Shown here: positions 16,537 to 25,039 of the stretch, piece by piece
How positions within the stretch are numbered: the stretch's first letter is position 1
Layout of the letters: every line of letters begins with the position of its first letter
Assembly: GCF_047607445.1 (NCBI RefSeq)
Contig: NZ_JBLKRT010000020.1
Location: 1 to 64,000, forward strand
DNA: 64,000 nt
Direction: 5' to 3'
DNA from: Crystallibacter sulfonylureivorans_A
GTDB lineage: Bacteria; Actinomycetota; Actinomycetes; Actinomycetales; Micrococcaceae
Notes under the pieces: generated by a model
The model's input: only the letters and a program-made list of their open reading frames with translations
What the model was told of the DNA's origin: nothing
Database searches by the model: none
Position numbers and translations under genes: made by a program

Positions 16537-17808
16537 CTAGCGGGTTGCGATCCGCACCGATGCGCTGCGTGCCGTCTTGTTGACGTAGTACTTCTTCTTC
16601 GCGGTGACGCGGACGCTGATCTTCTGGCCTCGGTCGGCCTTCACCACCCTGTAGCTGGACTTCTTCGCTCCGCTGATCGGTTTGCCGTTGCGGTACCACT
16701 GGTGGCCGTAGGAGGTCGGCTTCGCCGAGTACGATCCCGTGCTGGTCCGCAGGATGGCCCCCGCCTTTTTGGTGCCCGAGATTTTCGGCGCCGTCTTCAC
16801 GCTGAACACCGCTTTACCCACGGAGACGGCCTTGGCGGTGACTGCTCGGGAGGAGTAGCCGGGCTTCGTGACGGTAGCCCGGACGGTGATTTTGGCGCCG
16901 ATGTCCTTTGCAGACAAGGTGAACGACGACTTGGTGGCACCCTTTACCGACTTTCCGTTGCGGTACCACTGGTAGGCAATCTTGACGCCCGGCGTCCAGC
17001 CTTGCGAGACCTTCAATGTACTGCCGTACCGGGCGGTGCCGCTGATCTTGAAGGCCTTGGTGGCGCTGATGGTTCCTGCGGCGACCTTGACCGGGGCGCT
17101 GTGCCGGTCCGTGGTGGTGTAGCCACCCTTGCTGGCGCGCACCCGGACCTTGAGGTCGGCCCCTTTGTCCGCCGCCGCCAAGGTGTAGGTCACCGCGGTT
17201 GCCCCGCTGACCGCCTGGCCGTTGCGGTACCACTGGTAGGCGAGGGCTGCTGCAGCCGGCGCCCATGCTCCCGCCGACACCGTGAGCTTGTGCCCCACCT
17301 TCGCCGTCCCGGAGATCGTCGGGGCAGGTGCGGATGTGAAGAGTGCCGGACTCACCGTGACCAGCGCTGACGTGTCGGTTCGGGTGGCGTAGCCGGACTT
17401 GCGGATGACAGCCCGCACCGCAATCTTCGCTCCCACATCGGAGAGGCCAAGCTTCAAGGACGGCGTCGTTGCCCCTTGGATAACTGTGGAGTTCCGAAGC
17501 CACTGGTAGCTGACTACGGCTCCTGCGGTCCACGATCCGGTCGCCGTGAGGGTACTGCCGTAGCGAGCTGATCCGCCGATCCCGAGCGCCTTGCTGGCGA
17601 TGATCTGCTGCAACGGCGCTGGCGTGGTGGTCGGGTTCGCTGATGGACTGGCTGACGGCGAGGAGAAGCCGCCCGGCGCAGCCGGCGCCGCGGTGCCCGC
17701 GATCAACGCCCCGGTCAACGCAAAGGCGGATGCCGCGGCCGTGTAAGCCAGGATCCGCGAGGTGCGTGTGCGCTGCGGACGCACCTCATCAAGGCGGTTA
17801 GACAACAT
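16537..17808 (-). CDS. Secreted protein with four Ig-like YQWYRNG repeats
   Basis: A 423-aa protein with an N-terminal signal (basic RTRTSR then ILAYTAAASAFALTGALIAGTAA), a Ser/Pro/Thr-rich linker, and about four tandem repeats of about 85-90 aa. Each repeat has a GxxxxGxTLT start, a VxYQWxRNGxxxxGAT centre and an xGAKIxVRxxxxKxGY end; such repeats are common in actinobacterial cell-surface and amidase-linked proteins. There is no catalytic domain and no LPXTG-type anchor, so it is probably released or loosely wall-bound. I prefer ATG 17808, which has GGGGGA 6 nt upstream, over the ATGs at 17826 and 17832. Confidence 0.82.
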   Translation of the reverse strand: MLSNRLDEVRPQRTRTSRILAYTAAASAFALTGALIAGTAAPAAPGGFSSPSASPSANPTTTPAPLQQIIASKALGIGGSARYGSTLTATGSWTAGAVVSYQWLRNSTVIQGATTPSLKLGLSDVGAKIAVRAVIRKSGYATRTDTSALVTVSPALFTSAPAPTISGTAKVGHKLTVSAGAWAPAAAALAYQWYRNGQAVSGATAVTYTLAAADKGADLKVRVRASKGGYTTTDRHSAPVKVAAGTISATKAFKISGTARYGSTLKVSQGWTPGVKIAYQWYRNGKSVKGATKSSFTLSAKDIGAKITVRATVTKPGYSSRAVTAKAVSVGKAVFSVKTAPKISGTKKAGAILRTSTGSYSAKPTSYGHQWYRNGKPISGAKKSSYRVVKADRGQKISVRVTAKKKYYVNKTARSASVRIATR

Positions 17809-17974
17809 TTCGGTTCCCCCAAACATCCCCATGTGCTCTTACCGATGGCTCACAGTAACCGCAAAATCTGCCCCGTACCTTGGGAATTCCTGAGGCCGGC
17901 GCCTCGCGGGAACTGCGGCGGCAGCAGCAGGAGGGCTGTCGGGGGTATCCGCGGCCGGCCTCGGCGCGTTCCAG

Positions 17975-19204
17975 TTAGGCGATGCCGTCGATGTCTACCG
18001 GGAGGTGGGAAGGCCCCCGCAGGAACGGGCTGGGCCGGTATGCCGGCGGGTCGTCCACCAGCTTCGGGTTCTTGATTCTGCTGGCGAATGCGGTGAGGGC
18101 GATCTGGGCTTCCAGCCGGGCCAGGGGTGCTCCGAAGCAGAGGTGGATGCCGCCGCCGAAGCCCAGGTGGCCGTTGTTGGGCCGGTCCGGGATGAAGAGG
18201 TCGGGGTCAGTGACGTGGGCCGGGTCCCGGTTTGCTGCGGCCAGGAGCAGCGTGAAGGAGGCCCCGGCCGGGATAGTGGTGCCGGCGATGTCGATATCGT
18301 CGAGGGCTGTGCGGAAGGGGACGAAATGCACCGGCGGTTCATAACGCAGCAGTTCCTCAACCATCGGGATGGCCAGCTCGGGGTCGTTGCGCAGCCGCTC
18401 CAGCTGGGCCGGGTGGCGGAGCAGGGTCAGGGCGCCGTTGACGATGAGGTTCACGGTGGTTTCGTGTCCGGCGATGAGCAGCAACAGGCCGGTGCCCACC
18501 AGCTGATCCGCGGGCATGCTGCCTTCCGGCCCTTCATCGGTGGCCATGGCCGAGAGCATGTCGTCGCCCGGTGACTTCCGGTGGGACTCCACCAGTTCTT
18601 CCATGAAGGCGCGCAGCTCCGCGCCGGCTTCCGCTCGCTTTTTCTGCTGGGTTTCAGGGTCCAGACCCGGATCAGTGGATTGCAGGGCAACGTCCACCCA
18701 GACCCGAAAGCGCTGCTCGTCGCTCTCAGGCACGCCGAGCAGCTCGCAGATCACCGTGACCGGCAGCGGATAGGCCAGCTCATCGACGACGTCGATCCTG
18801 CTGCGATCCGCCATCTTGTCGATCAGGTCGGTGACGATTTCCTTCATCCGTGGCTCCATCCCGGCGATCCGGCCGGGCGTCGTCGGCGGCCCGAAGTGGC
18901 GCATGGTCATCCGGCGGAACTTATCGTGGTCGGGCGGATCCATGCTCAGGAACGTTGGCGTCATGTCGGCGCCGTCGCCCTGGTCCCCGGAGACACCGGC
19001 GGCGGCTGCGGCAGGATTGCGGCTGATCTCGGAGCTGACCCGCGGATCGTGCAACAGCGAGACGACCTCGGCGTAGGTGCTGACCAGGTAAGTTCCGTCC
19101 GGCAGCCGCGTCACCGGTGTTTTGCGGAGGTCAGCATAAAACGGGTAGGGGTTGGCCCGGTTGGAGTAGTCGAGGACCTGCTCCCAGGAGCTGGCGTGGG
19201 TCAT
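17975..19204 (-). CDS. Cytochrome P450
   Basis: A 409-aa bacterial class I P450. The oxygen-activation motif AGHETT is at 245-250, the ExxR motif at Glu284-Arg287, and the haem loop FGGGIHLCFG has its ligand at Cys356. It is soluble, with no membrane anchor, and probably inserts oxygen into a small organic substrate. It starts ATG within the stop codon of the upstream ferredoxin-reductase gene (ATGA overlap), so the two are co-translated and the fused reductase is very likely its electron donor. The substrate cannot be deduced. Confidence 0.93.
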   Translation of the reverse strand: MTHASSWEQVLDYSNRANPYPFYADLRKTPVTRLPDGTYLVSTYAEVVSLLHDPRVSSEISRNPAAAAAGVSGDQGDGADMTPTFLSMDPPDHDKFRRMTMRHFGPPTTPGRIAGMEPRMKEIVTDLIDKMADRSRIDVVDELAYPLPVTVICELLGVPESDEQRFRVWVDVALQSTDPGLDPETQQKKRAEAGAELRAFMEELVESHRKSPGDDMLSAMATDEGPEGSMPADQLVGTGLLLLIAGHETTVNLIVNGALTLLRHPAQLERLRNDPELAIPMVEELLRYEPPVHFVPFRTALDDIDIAGTTIPAGASFTLLLAAANRDPAHVTDPDLFIPDRPNNGHLGFGGGIHLCFGAPLARLEAQIALTAFASRIKNPKLVDDPPAYRPSPFLRGPSHLPVDIDGIA

Positions 19205-20892
19205 GGCGAATGCTCCTTAGATCGTTGCGCGGTTTCCGCCGGCCTCCGGGACGGTGTGTCGCCGGCGGCAGGATGGGTCAGTCGGGCGCGGCGTTCGTTG
19301 GGGTCGTGGCCGGTCACGACGACGGTTGCGTCCTGGGTGGGGCTGACCGCCGGTTTGAAGCCGGCCGGCACGGCGTGCCCATCGGCCGACTCGTCCACGT
19401 GGTGGAAGGCGGGCGGGAAGGGCGCGGCCTGTTCGATCAACGGTTCGTAGAATTCGAGCCACTTGTTCTGGTTGAAGGCAACAGCCGCGACAATGCGGCC
19501 CTTGTAGCCGTAGACGGCCAGGAAGCGCCGCTGGGCCACCGATCCTTGGACGATGGCGACTTCATCGGCGGCCGAGGGAACCCCGACGCTCTTGATTTCG
19601 GTGCCGAACTGGACCGACCAGAATTGCGGCACCGCCAGATGCGGCCAGCGTTCGGTTTCGCGGCTGACCATATTGTGCGCAGCAACCTCTGCCTGCGAGA
19701 TGGCGTTGCCCCAGTGCTCCACGGCAAGGAATTGGTAGCCGTACATCGGCTGCGGGGCGCGCGCTATGTCCCCGGCCACGAAGACGTCATCGGTGACCAG
19801 GCCGTTCGCGTCGAAAGCGCGGCAGCCGGCGTCGCAGGCGACTCCCCACACACCGCAGGCCAACCCGGAGTCTGCGAGCCATTCGACATTGCGCACGGAG
19901 CCCAGTGCGGCGACCGCCACGTCGGCCTCAGCCGTCGTCCCGTCGGACAGGACGGCCCGGCGCAGCCGCCCTGCGGCATCCCCTTCGAGGGAAGTGACCC
20001 GGACGCCGCAGCGCAGATCCACGCCCTTCTCGAGCTGCAGGTCGCCGGCTATGGCGCCGATCGTACCTCCGAGGGCCGCGACCAGGGGCGCCGGCCCGGC
20101 CTCGGCAACGGTGACCGGGAGACCGAGTTCACGGCACACGGACGCGACCTCGCAGCCGATGAACCCGGCGCCGATGACCAGCACCCGGCGGGGTCGCCCG
20201 GCCAGGAACTGCCGGAGCTTCAAAGCGTCCTCCCGGGTGCGCAACGTCAAGACCCCTTCCAGCGCTGCCTCGGCAGGGTTCGGCCAGGGGCGGGAGCGCA
20301 GTCCGGTGGCGATCAGCACCTTGTCGAAGCCGATCCGGCTCCCGTCGGCGAGCCGGACGTGCTTGGCCCGCAGGTCCAGCCCGGTCGCCGCGACTCCCAG
20401 CCGCCAGCTGGCAGCGATGTCCCGGCGTTGGGGCAACGAAGTATCTGCGGAGCTCATCGTCCCGGCCAGGAGTTGTTTGGACAGCGGCGGCCGGTCGTAG
20501 GGCTCGTGGGGCTCCTCGCCGACCAGGGTCAGCGGACCGGTGAAGCCCTCCTCACGCAGCCGCTCCGCCGCGTGCAGCCCAGTCAGCGATGCACCGACAA
20601 TGACGATCCGGCCTGTTTTCTTGAACGAGCTGCCGTGGCCGTCTCCGGCAACGCCAGCCGTCCCCGGCCGTCCTTCCGGATGCTGCGATTCGTTCGGCCC
20701 GTCCGTGTGCTCCAGGCTGATGGCCTGGACCGGACACGCGGCAGCGGCCCGACGGATTTTGATGCGCTGCGCTTCGTCCGGGTCCGGGTCGTAGGTGAGC
20801 GCCTCGTCCCCCTGGATGCGGAAGACCTCCGGGGCAAGGAAGGCGCATTGGGCGTAGCCTTGGCATTTTGTGAGATCGACGGCGATCCGCAT
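19201..20892 (-). CDS. Fused ferredoxin-ferredoxin reductase (P450 redox partner)
   Basis: A 563-aa two-domain redox protein. Residues 1-62 are a small ferredoxin with Cys10, Cys16 and Cys53 in CQGYAQC and CPVQAI; position 13 is Tyr, so a [3Fe-4S] cluster is likely. A hydrophilic linker (about 63-92) leads to an FAD/NAD(P)H-dependent reductase with the FAD motif GASLTG (100-105), the nucleotide motif GAGFIG (241-246) and VFVAGDIA near the FAD C-terminal site. ATG 20892 is the natural start because the ferredoxin begins there; the upstream frame is Pro/Arg-rich shadow. Electrons would flow from NAD(P)H through FAD and the cluster to the P450 encoded next. Confidence 0.88.
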   Translation of the reverse strand: MRIAVDLTKCQGYAQCAFLAPEVFRIQGDEALTYDPDPDEAQRIKIRRAAAACPVQAISLEHTDGPNESQHPEGRPGTAGVAGDGHGSSFKKTGRIVIVGASLTGLHAAERLREEGFTGPLTLVGEEPHEPYDRPPLSKQLLAGTMSSADTSLPQRRDIAASWRLGVAATGLDLRAKHVRLADGSRIGFDKVLIATGLRSRPWPNPAEAALEGVLTLRTREDALKLRQFLAGRPRRVLVIGAGFIGCEVASVCRELGLPVTVAEAGPAPLVAALGGTIGAIAGDLQLEKGVDLRCGVRVTSLEGDAAGRLRRAVLSDGTTAEADVAVAALGSVRNVEWLADSGLACGVWGVACDAGCRAFDANGLVTDDVFVAGDIARAPQPMYGYQFLAVEHWGNAISQAEVAAHNMVSRETERWPHLAVPQFWSVQFGTEIKSVGVPSAADEVAIVQGSVAQRRFLAVYGYKGRIVAAVAFNQNKWLEFYEPLIEQAAPFPPAFHHVDESADGHAVPAGFKPAVSPTQDATVVVTGHDPNERRARLTHPAAGDTPSRRPAETAQRSKEHSP

Positions 20893-21094
20893 GCCGCACT
20901 TCTTCCTCTTGTCGGCTTCCGGCCGTGATCCGCCATGCGGCCGGTGCCTCTCAGGACTGAACCGTGACGGCCCCCGTCCCGGCAGGCCGTGAGGCCCCGA
21001 GGCGGGCCCGGGCAGGGGCCCCAAGGTGACTCATGTTCAAGTGAATCGAGTCTAGGCCGGGTGGACGGCGCGGCGGAAGGCCCTCCGCGCTGCG

Positions 21095-22384
21095 TCAGCG
21101 GTGTGCGTCTTGCCGCTCCGTGTCGGCCGCCGGATTCAGCGCGGCCTTGCGCCTGCGGCCGGCTCCTGGGGGGTCCTCAATGCAGCGCGGACCGTTGATC
21201 ATGACCGCTCCAACCAGCATCACCACAATGCAGGCGCCCAGCATGGCAAAGGATGCAGTCCACGAGCCGGTAGATTCGTGGACCACTCCGAACAGGAGCG
21301 GAGCAACGCTGGCGCCGGCGTAACCGAGACCCTGGCTGAAGCCGGACAGCACAGCCGAGCCGTGGACGGTGCGCGAGCGCAGGTTGACCATCAGCAGCGC
21401 GACGGCGAAGGTGCCCTGGCCCAGCCCGGACAGCGTTACCCACCACCAGGTGCCGCTCTCCGGCGACAGCAGCAGCCCCGCATGCCCGCCAATCCAGCAC
21501 AGGGTGAACACCAGGATCGCGGCGAGCGGATGCTTCAGCCGGGGCACGATCAGCGGCACCAGCAGGCTGACCGGCAGCCCCAGGATGGCGAAGTAGGCCA
21601 GGGCAGAGCCCGCCGCCGCCGCGTCGATGCCGTGCGCGGTGAGATATGGCGGCAACCAGGTGAAGTACACGTAGGTCTGTGCGGAATTACCGGCCAGGAA
21701 GATAGCCAGCCCCCAAGCCACCGGCGAGCGCCAAGGGTTCAGCTTTCCGGCTGCAGGCGAGGCAGCAGCAGGAGCCGGGGTGCCGCCGTCGTACGTCTTG
21801 CCCTTGCGGCGGTCCCGTGCCGCCTGCACTGCCCACGGGACCAGCACCACGGCGCTGACCGACGCCCAGAGCGCCAGCGAGACCCGCCAGCCGGCGGCCT
21901 CGGCCAACGGGACGGAAAACTGCGGGCTCATCGCGGTGCCCACCGCCAGCAGCGTCACATAGCCGGCGGTGACCGCCCCGATGCGGTCCGGGAAGTATTT
22001 CCGCACCAGCGGCGGCAGCACCACGTTGCCCATGCCGTACCCGGCCATCACCACCGCGCTCAGGCCCAGGAAGGGCCAGACCCCGTCGACGGCGGCGCGG
22101 CCCACCTGGCCAGCGACGGCCAGCAGCACGGCCGCGACCAGCACCTTTTCCAGCCCGAGCCAGCGGATCAGCGCCGGTGTGCACAGGCCGGCCGCCGCGA
22201 AGACCAGCGGCGGCAGCATGGCCAGCGCGCCGATGGTAGTCGCATCGAAGCCCAGTTCCGGGCCCAGTTCACCCAGCAGCGGGCCCACGGCGGAGACCGC
22301 GGCGCGCAAGCTCAGCGCCATGGTCAGGATGCCCAGCAGTGCACCGATCCGTCCGGTCCAGGGCTTGCGAAGGAAGGAGTTCAC
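21095..22384 (-). CDS. MFS transporter, CynX/NimT type
   Basis: A 429-aa transporter with 12 predicted helices and a charged C-terminal tail. The N-terminal GILTMALSLRAAVSAVGPLLGELGPELGFDATTIG and GYGMGNVVLPPLVRKYFPDRIG segments are characteristic of the CynX (cyanate)/NimT group. Start is GTG 22384. It lies 202 bp upstream of the ferredoxin-reductase/P450 genes on the same strand, so it could move the P450 substrate or product, but a shared transcript is not certain. Confidence 0.85.
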   Translation of the reverse strand: MNSFLRKPWTGRIGALLGILTMALSLRAAVSAVGPLLGELGPELGFDATTIGALAMLPPLVFAAAGLCTPALIRWLGLEKVLVAAVLLAVAGQVGRAAVDGVWPFLGLSAVVMAGYGMGNVVLPPLVRKYFPDRIGAVTAGYVTLLAVGTAMSPQFSVPLAEAAGWRVSLALWASVSAVVLVPWAVQAARDRRKGKTYDGGTPAPAAASPAAGKLNPWRSPVAWGLAIFLAGNSAQTYVYFTWLPPYLTAHGIDAAAAGSALAYFAILGLPVSLLVPLIVPRLKHPLAAILVFTLCWIGGHAGLLLSPESGTWWWVTLSGLGQGTFAVALLMVNLRSRTVHGSAVLSGFSQGLGYAGASVAPLLFGVVHESTGSWTASFAMLGACIVVMLVGAVMINGPRCIEDPPGAGRRRKAALNPAADTERQDAHR

Positions 22385-22410
22385 TTGCCTACCCTAGCCG
22401 GGGGCAGCCC

Positions 22411-23028
22411 CTACACCTGCGCAGGATACGGGCCGCGGCGCAGCAGCCGGGCCAGATGAACGGCGTTCCGGGCCGCCGTGGCGGTGGTCGTCGCCGTGAC
22501 GTCGGGAGTCTCCTGCAGGTCCTGGAAATCGGTCCCATGCATTGCTTCGCCCACCCAGTACGTCGACCCTTGGGCCGGGATGCTGAAGCCGACGTCGGCC
22601 AGTCCCTGGTAGAGCTCGGCCGTGACATGGTGGGCGCCGTCCTCGTTTCCGACCACCGCCACCAGCGCGACCTTGTCGAACATGCTGGGCCGGCCGGCCT
22701 CGTCGGTTTCGGACAGCTCGGCGTCCAGTCGTTCGAGCACCCGCTGGGCAAGGCTGGCCGGATGGCCCAGCCAGATCGGCGTGGCGAGCACCAGGATGTC
22801 CGCCTGCAGCACCTTGGCACGGATGGACGGCCAGGCATCGCCCTCGCCCATGTCCGTCTGCACGCCGGGCTTGACGTCATGGTCCACAACCCGGAGCAGC
22901 TCACAGTCGACGTCCTGCCGGGACAGTTGCGTGATCACCTGCCGGGCCAGCAGTTCGCTGCTGGACGGTTTAGGTGACGGCGTCAAAGTGCAGACCAGGG
23001 CCAGGGCGTTGAGCTTTGTCTCCTCCAT
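22411..23028 (-). CDS. Flavodoxin-fold NAD(P)H oxidoreductase
   Basis: A 205-aa flavoprotein-like enzyme. CTLTPSPKPSSSELLARQVI near the start is the FMN phosphate-binding loop, DILVLATPIWLGHPAS and VALVAVVGNEDGAHH are the other two flavin-binding loops of the NADPH-dependent FMN reductase family. I chose ATG 23028 (GAGGAGACAAAG follows; the upstream frame has no homology). It is divergent from hpaH, with 286 bp between starts. It might reduce a quinone or supply reduced flavin (inference). Confidence 0.78.
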   Translation of the reverse strand: MEETKLNALALVCTLTPSPKPSSSELLARQVITQLSRQDVDCELLRVVDHDVKPGVQTDMGEGDAWPSIRAKVLQADILVLATPIWLGHPASLAQRVLERLDAELSETDEAGRPSMFDKVALVAVVGNEDGAHHVTAELYQGLADVGFSIPAQGSTYWVGEAMHGTDFQDLQETPDVTATTTATAARNAVHLARLLRRGPYPAQV

Positions 23029-23314
23029 GGCGCCATTCTGCAGGTTATGCCGCCGGCACGGAAGGGTGCGCGCCCGGCTCACCGTCCGGTGATGCCCGTC
23101 CAGCCGAGTCACCCGAGGCCCCGCAGTGGCCGGCCGAGGCACCCGGGGAGGCACCGCCGTCGTTGTTCCCCCACGCCGTAACCAACTTACAAGGGGTGAC
23201 ACGCGCCACCGTAAGATGGTGCTGGCGCCCTTCCCGTGCGGCGCCGGGACCGCACCGCCGCCCAGCTGAAGGGCCAGTCGCGGTCCTGAGGAACAAGGAA
23301 GTGGTGCCACAAGC

Positions 23315-24100
23315 ATGCTTGACCAGTCAACGATCGAGTCCATCGCCGACGAGTTGGTGGAGGCGGGGCGGACCCGGACGCCGGTGCAGCGGCTGACCGC
23401 CCGGTACCCGGAGATGACCATTGAGGACTCCTACAAGGTGCAGAACCTGTGGCGGGAGCGCAGCGAGGCTGCCGGGCGGACTCTGGCCGGCCGCAAGATC
23501 GGGCTGACCTCCAAGGCCATGCAGTACGCCACCGGCATCAGCGAACCGGACTACGGGATCATCTTCGATGACATGATCCTGGAGAACGGCTGCACGGTGA
23601 AGTGGGACCAGTACACCCACCCGCGCATCGAGGTTGAGCTGGCCTTTGTGCTCAACCGCGACGTCAAGGGCCCCAACGCCACCATCTTCGACGTGCTGAA
23701 TGCCACCGAGTACGTGGTTCCCGCGCTGGAGATCCTGGACTCCCGGATCGAGATGGAAGGCCGCACCATCGTGGACACCATCTCGGACAATGCCGCGATG
23801 GGCGCCATGGTGATCGGCGGCAACCCGGTCCGCCCGCAGGACGTGGACCTGCGCTGGATCTCTGCCATCCTGTACAAGAACCAGACGGTGGAGGAGACCG
23901 GCGTGGCCGCCGGCGTGCTCAACCACCCGGCCGCCGGCGTCTACTGGCTGGCCAACAAGATCGCCCCGCACGGCGACCACCTCAAGGCCGGCGAAACCAT
24001 CCTGGCCGGCTCCTTCACCCGCCCCATGTGGGTCCACGAAGGCGACACCGTGTTCGCGGACTACGGACAGCTGGGAACCATCACATGCCGTTTCGAGTAG
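23315..24100 (+). CDS. hpaH: 2-oxo-hept-4-ene-1,7-dioate hydratase
   Basis: A 261-aa hydratase close in sequence to E. coli HpaH over its whole length: YPEMTIEDSYKVQ, GRKIGLTSKAMQ, ISEPDYGIIFDDM, PRIEVELAFVL, DTISDNAAMGAMVIGG and ETGVAAGVLNHPA are all retained. It adds water to the 2-oxo-diene-dioate formed in homoprotocatechuate (4-hydroxyphenylacetate) meta-cleavage. The next gene, overlapping by 16 bp, encodes the aldolase for the following step. The earlier genes of the pathway are not in this window. Confidence 0.9.
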   Translation: MLDQSTIESIADELVEAGRTRTPVQRLTARYPEMTIEDSYKVQNLWRERSEAAGRTLAGRKIGLTSKAMQYATGISEPDYGIIFDDMILENGCTVKWDQYTHPRIEVELAFVLNRDVKGPNATIFDVLNATEYVVPALEILDSRIEMEGRTIVDTISDNAAMGAMVIGGNPVRPQDVDLRWISAILYKNQTVEETGVAAGVLNHPAAGVYWLANKIAPHGDHLKAGETILAGSFTRPMWVHEGDTVFADYGQLGTITCRFE

Positions 24101-24903
24101 AACCCGATCCGTCCTTCAAGGACGCACTGGCCGCCGCCGACCGCCCGCTGGCCGGCATCTGGGTCAGCTCCGGCTCGCCGCTGATCGCCGAGCTGTGCGC
24201 CGGCGCCGGCTTCGACTGGATCTTCATCGACGCCGAGCACTCCCCCAACGGGCTGGAGTCCGTGCTGGCCCAACTGCAGGCAGTGCGCGGCTACCCGGGC
24301 ATCCCGGTGGTCCGTCCGCCGGTCAATGACACGGTGCTGATCAAGCAGTACCTGGACCTGGGCGCGCAGACGCTGATCATCCCGATGGTGCACACCGCCG
24401 AGCAGGCCCGGGCGGCGGTGGCAGCCACCCGCTACCCGCCGGCCGGCGTGCGCGGCGTCGGGTCCGCGCTGGCCCGGTCGGCCCGCTGGAACCGGATTCC
24501 GGACTACCTCACCCGCGCGGAGGAAACGCTGACCCTGATCGTGCAGATCGAGTCCGCGGAGGCCGTGGAGAACGCCGCCGAGATCGCCGCGGTGGACGGC
24601 GTGGACGGCGTCTTCATCGGCCCGTCCGATCTCGCCGCGTCGATGGGCGTGATCGGGCAGCAGGAGCATCCCGAGGTGGTTGCCGGCGTGGAGAAGGCGC
24701 TGAAGGCGGCCAAGGCGGCCGGCAAGTTTGTGGGGGTCAATGCCTTCGCCGAAGCCTCGGCCCGCCGCTACATGGAGTGGGGCGCCGACTTTGTGGGCGT
24801 CGGCGCCGACGTGGCGCTGCTGGCCCGCGGCTCCGAAGCCCTGGCCGCCAAGTACCTCCCGTCGGACGGGGACAGCGCCGCAGGAACGCCGGCCAGTTAC
24901 TGA
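24085..24903 (+). CDS. hpaI: 4-hydroxy-2-oxo-heptane-1,7-dioate aldolase
   Basis: A 272-aa class II aldolase of the HpcH/HpaI family, strongly like E. coli HpaI: FDWIFIDAEHSPN, IPVVRPPVNDTVLIKQYLDLGAQTLIIPMV, ATRYPPAGVRGVGSALARSARWNRIPDYL, and the metal-site Glu/Asp segments VQIESAEAVEN and GVDGVFIGPSDLAASMG. It splits the hydrated dioate into pyruvate and succinate semialdehyde. The ATG at 24085 overlaps the hpaH 3' end by 16 bp. Catalysis needs a divalent metal (family knowledge). Related enzymes act on sugar acids, so that use remains possible. Confidence 0.9.
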   Translation: MPFRVEPDPSFKDALAAADRPLAGIWVSSGSPLIAELCAGAGFDWIFIDAEHSPNGLESVLAQLQAVRGYPGIPVVRPPVNDTVLIKQYLDLGAQTLIIPMVHTAEQARAAVAATRYPPAGVRGVGSALARSARWNRIPDYLTRAEETLTLIVQIESAEAVENAAEIAAVDGVDGVFIGPSDLAASMGVIGQQEHPEVVAGVEKALKAAKAAGKFVGVNAFAEASARRYMEWGADFVGVGADVALLARGSEALAAKYLPSDGDSAAGTPASY

Positions 24904-24915
24904 TCGAAGCAGACA

Positions 24916-24967
24916 ACGACGGCGGTGCTTGGGTGGGTTTCGCAGCCCACCCAAGCACCGCTGTCGT
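24916..24967. repeat. 52-nt palindromic intergenic element, copy 2
   Basis: Arms 24916-24937 and 24946-24967 pair over 22 bp with one mismatch around a TTTCGCAG loop. It starts ACGACGGCGGTGC and ends CTGTCGT, matching the design and exact length of the element at 12286-12337. It lies 13 bp after the hpaI stop codon and probably ends that transcript. Confidence 0.78.
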
Positions 24968-25039
24968 CCTGCCACGGCGTTAAGATCCCGGCGTTAAGAT
25001 CGGAGCAGCGAATCTGCGCGTGGTCGAGGAGGGTGAGAA

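Noticed and set aside
19117..20928. 603-codon plus-strand frame opposite the ferredoxin-reductase gene.
   Set aside because: Shadow composition, and the opposite strand encodes clear FAD and NAD motifs.
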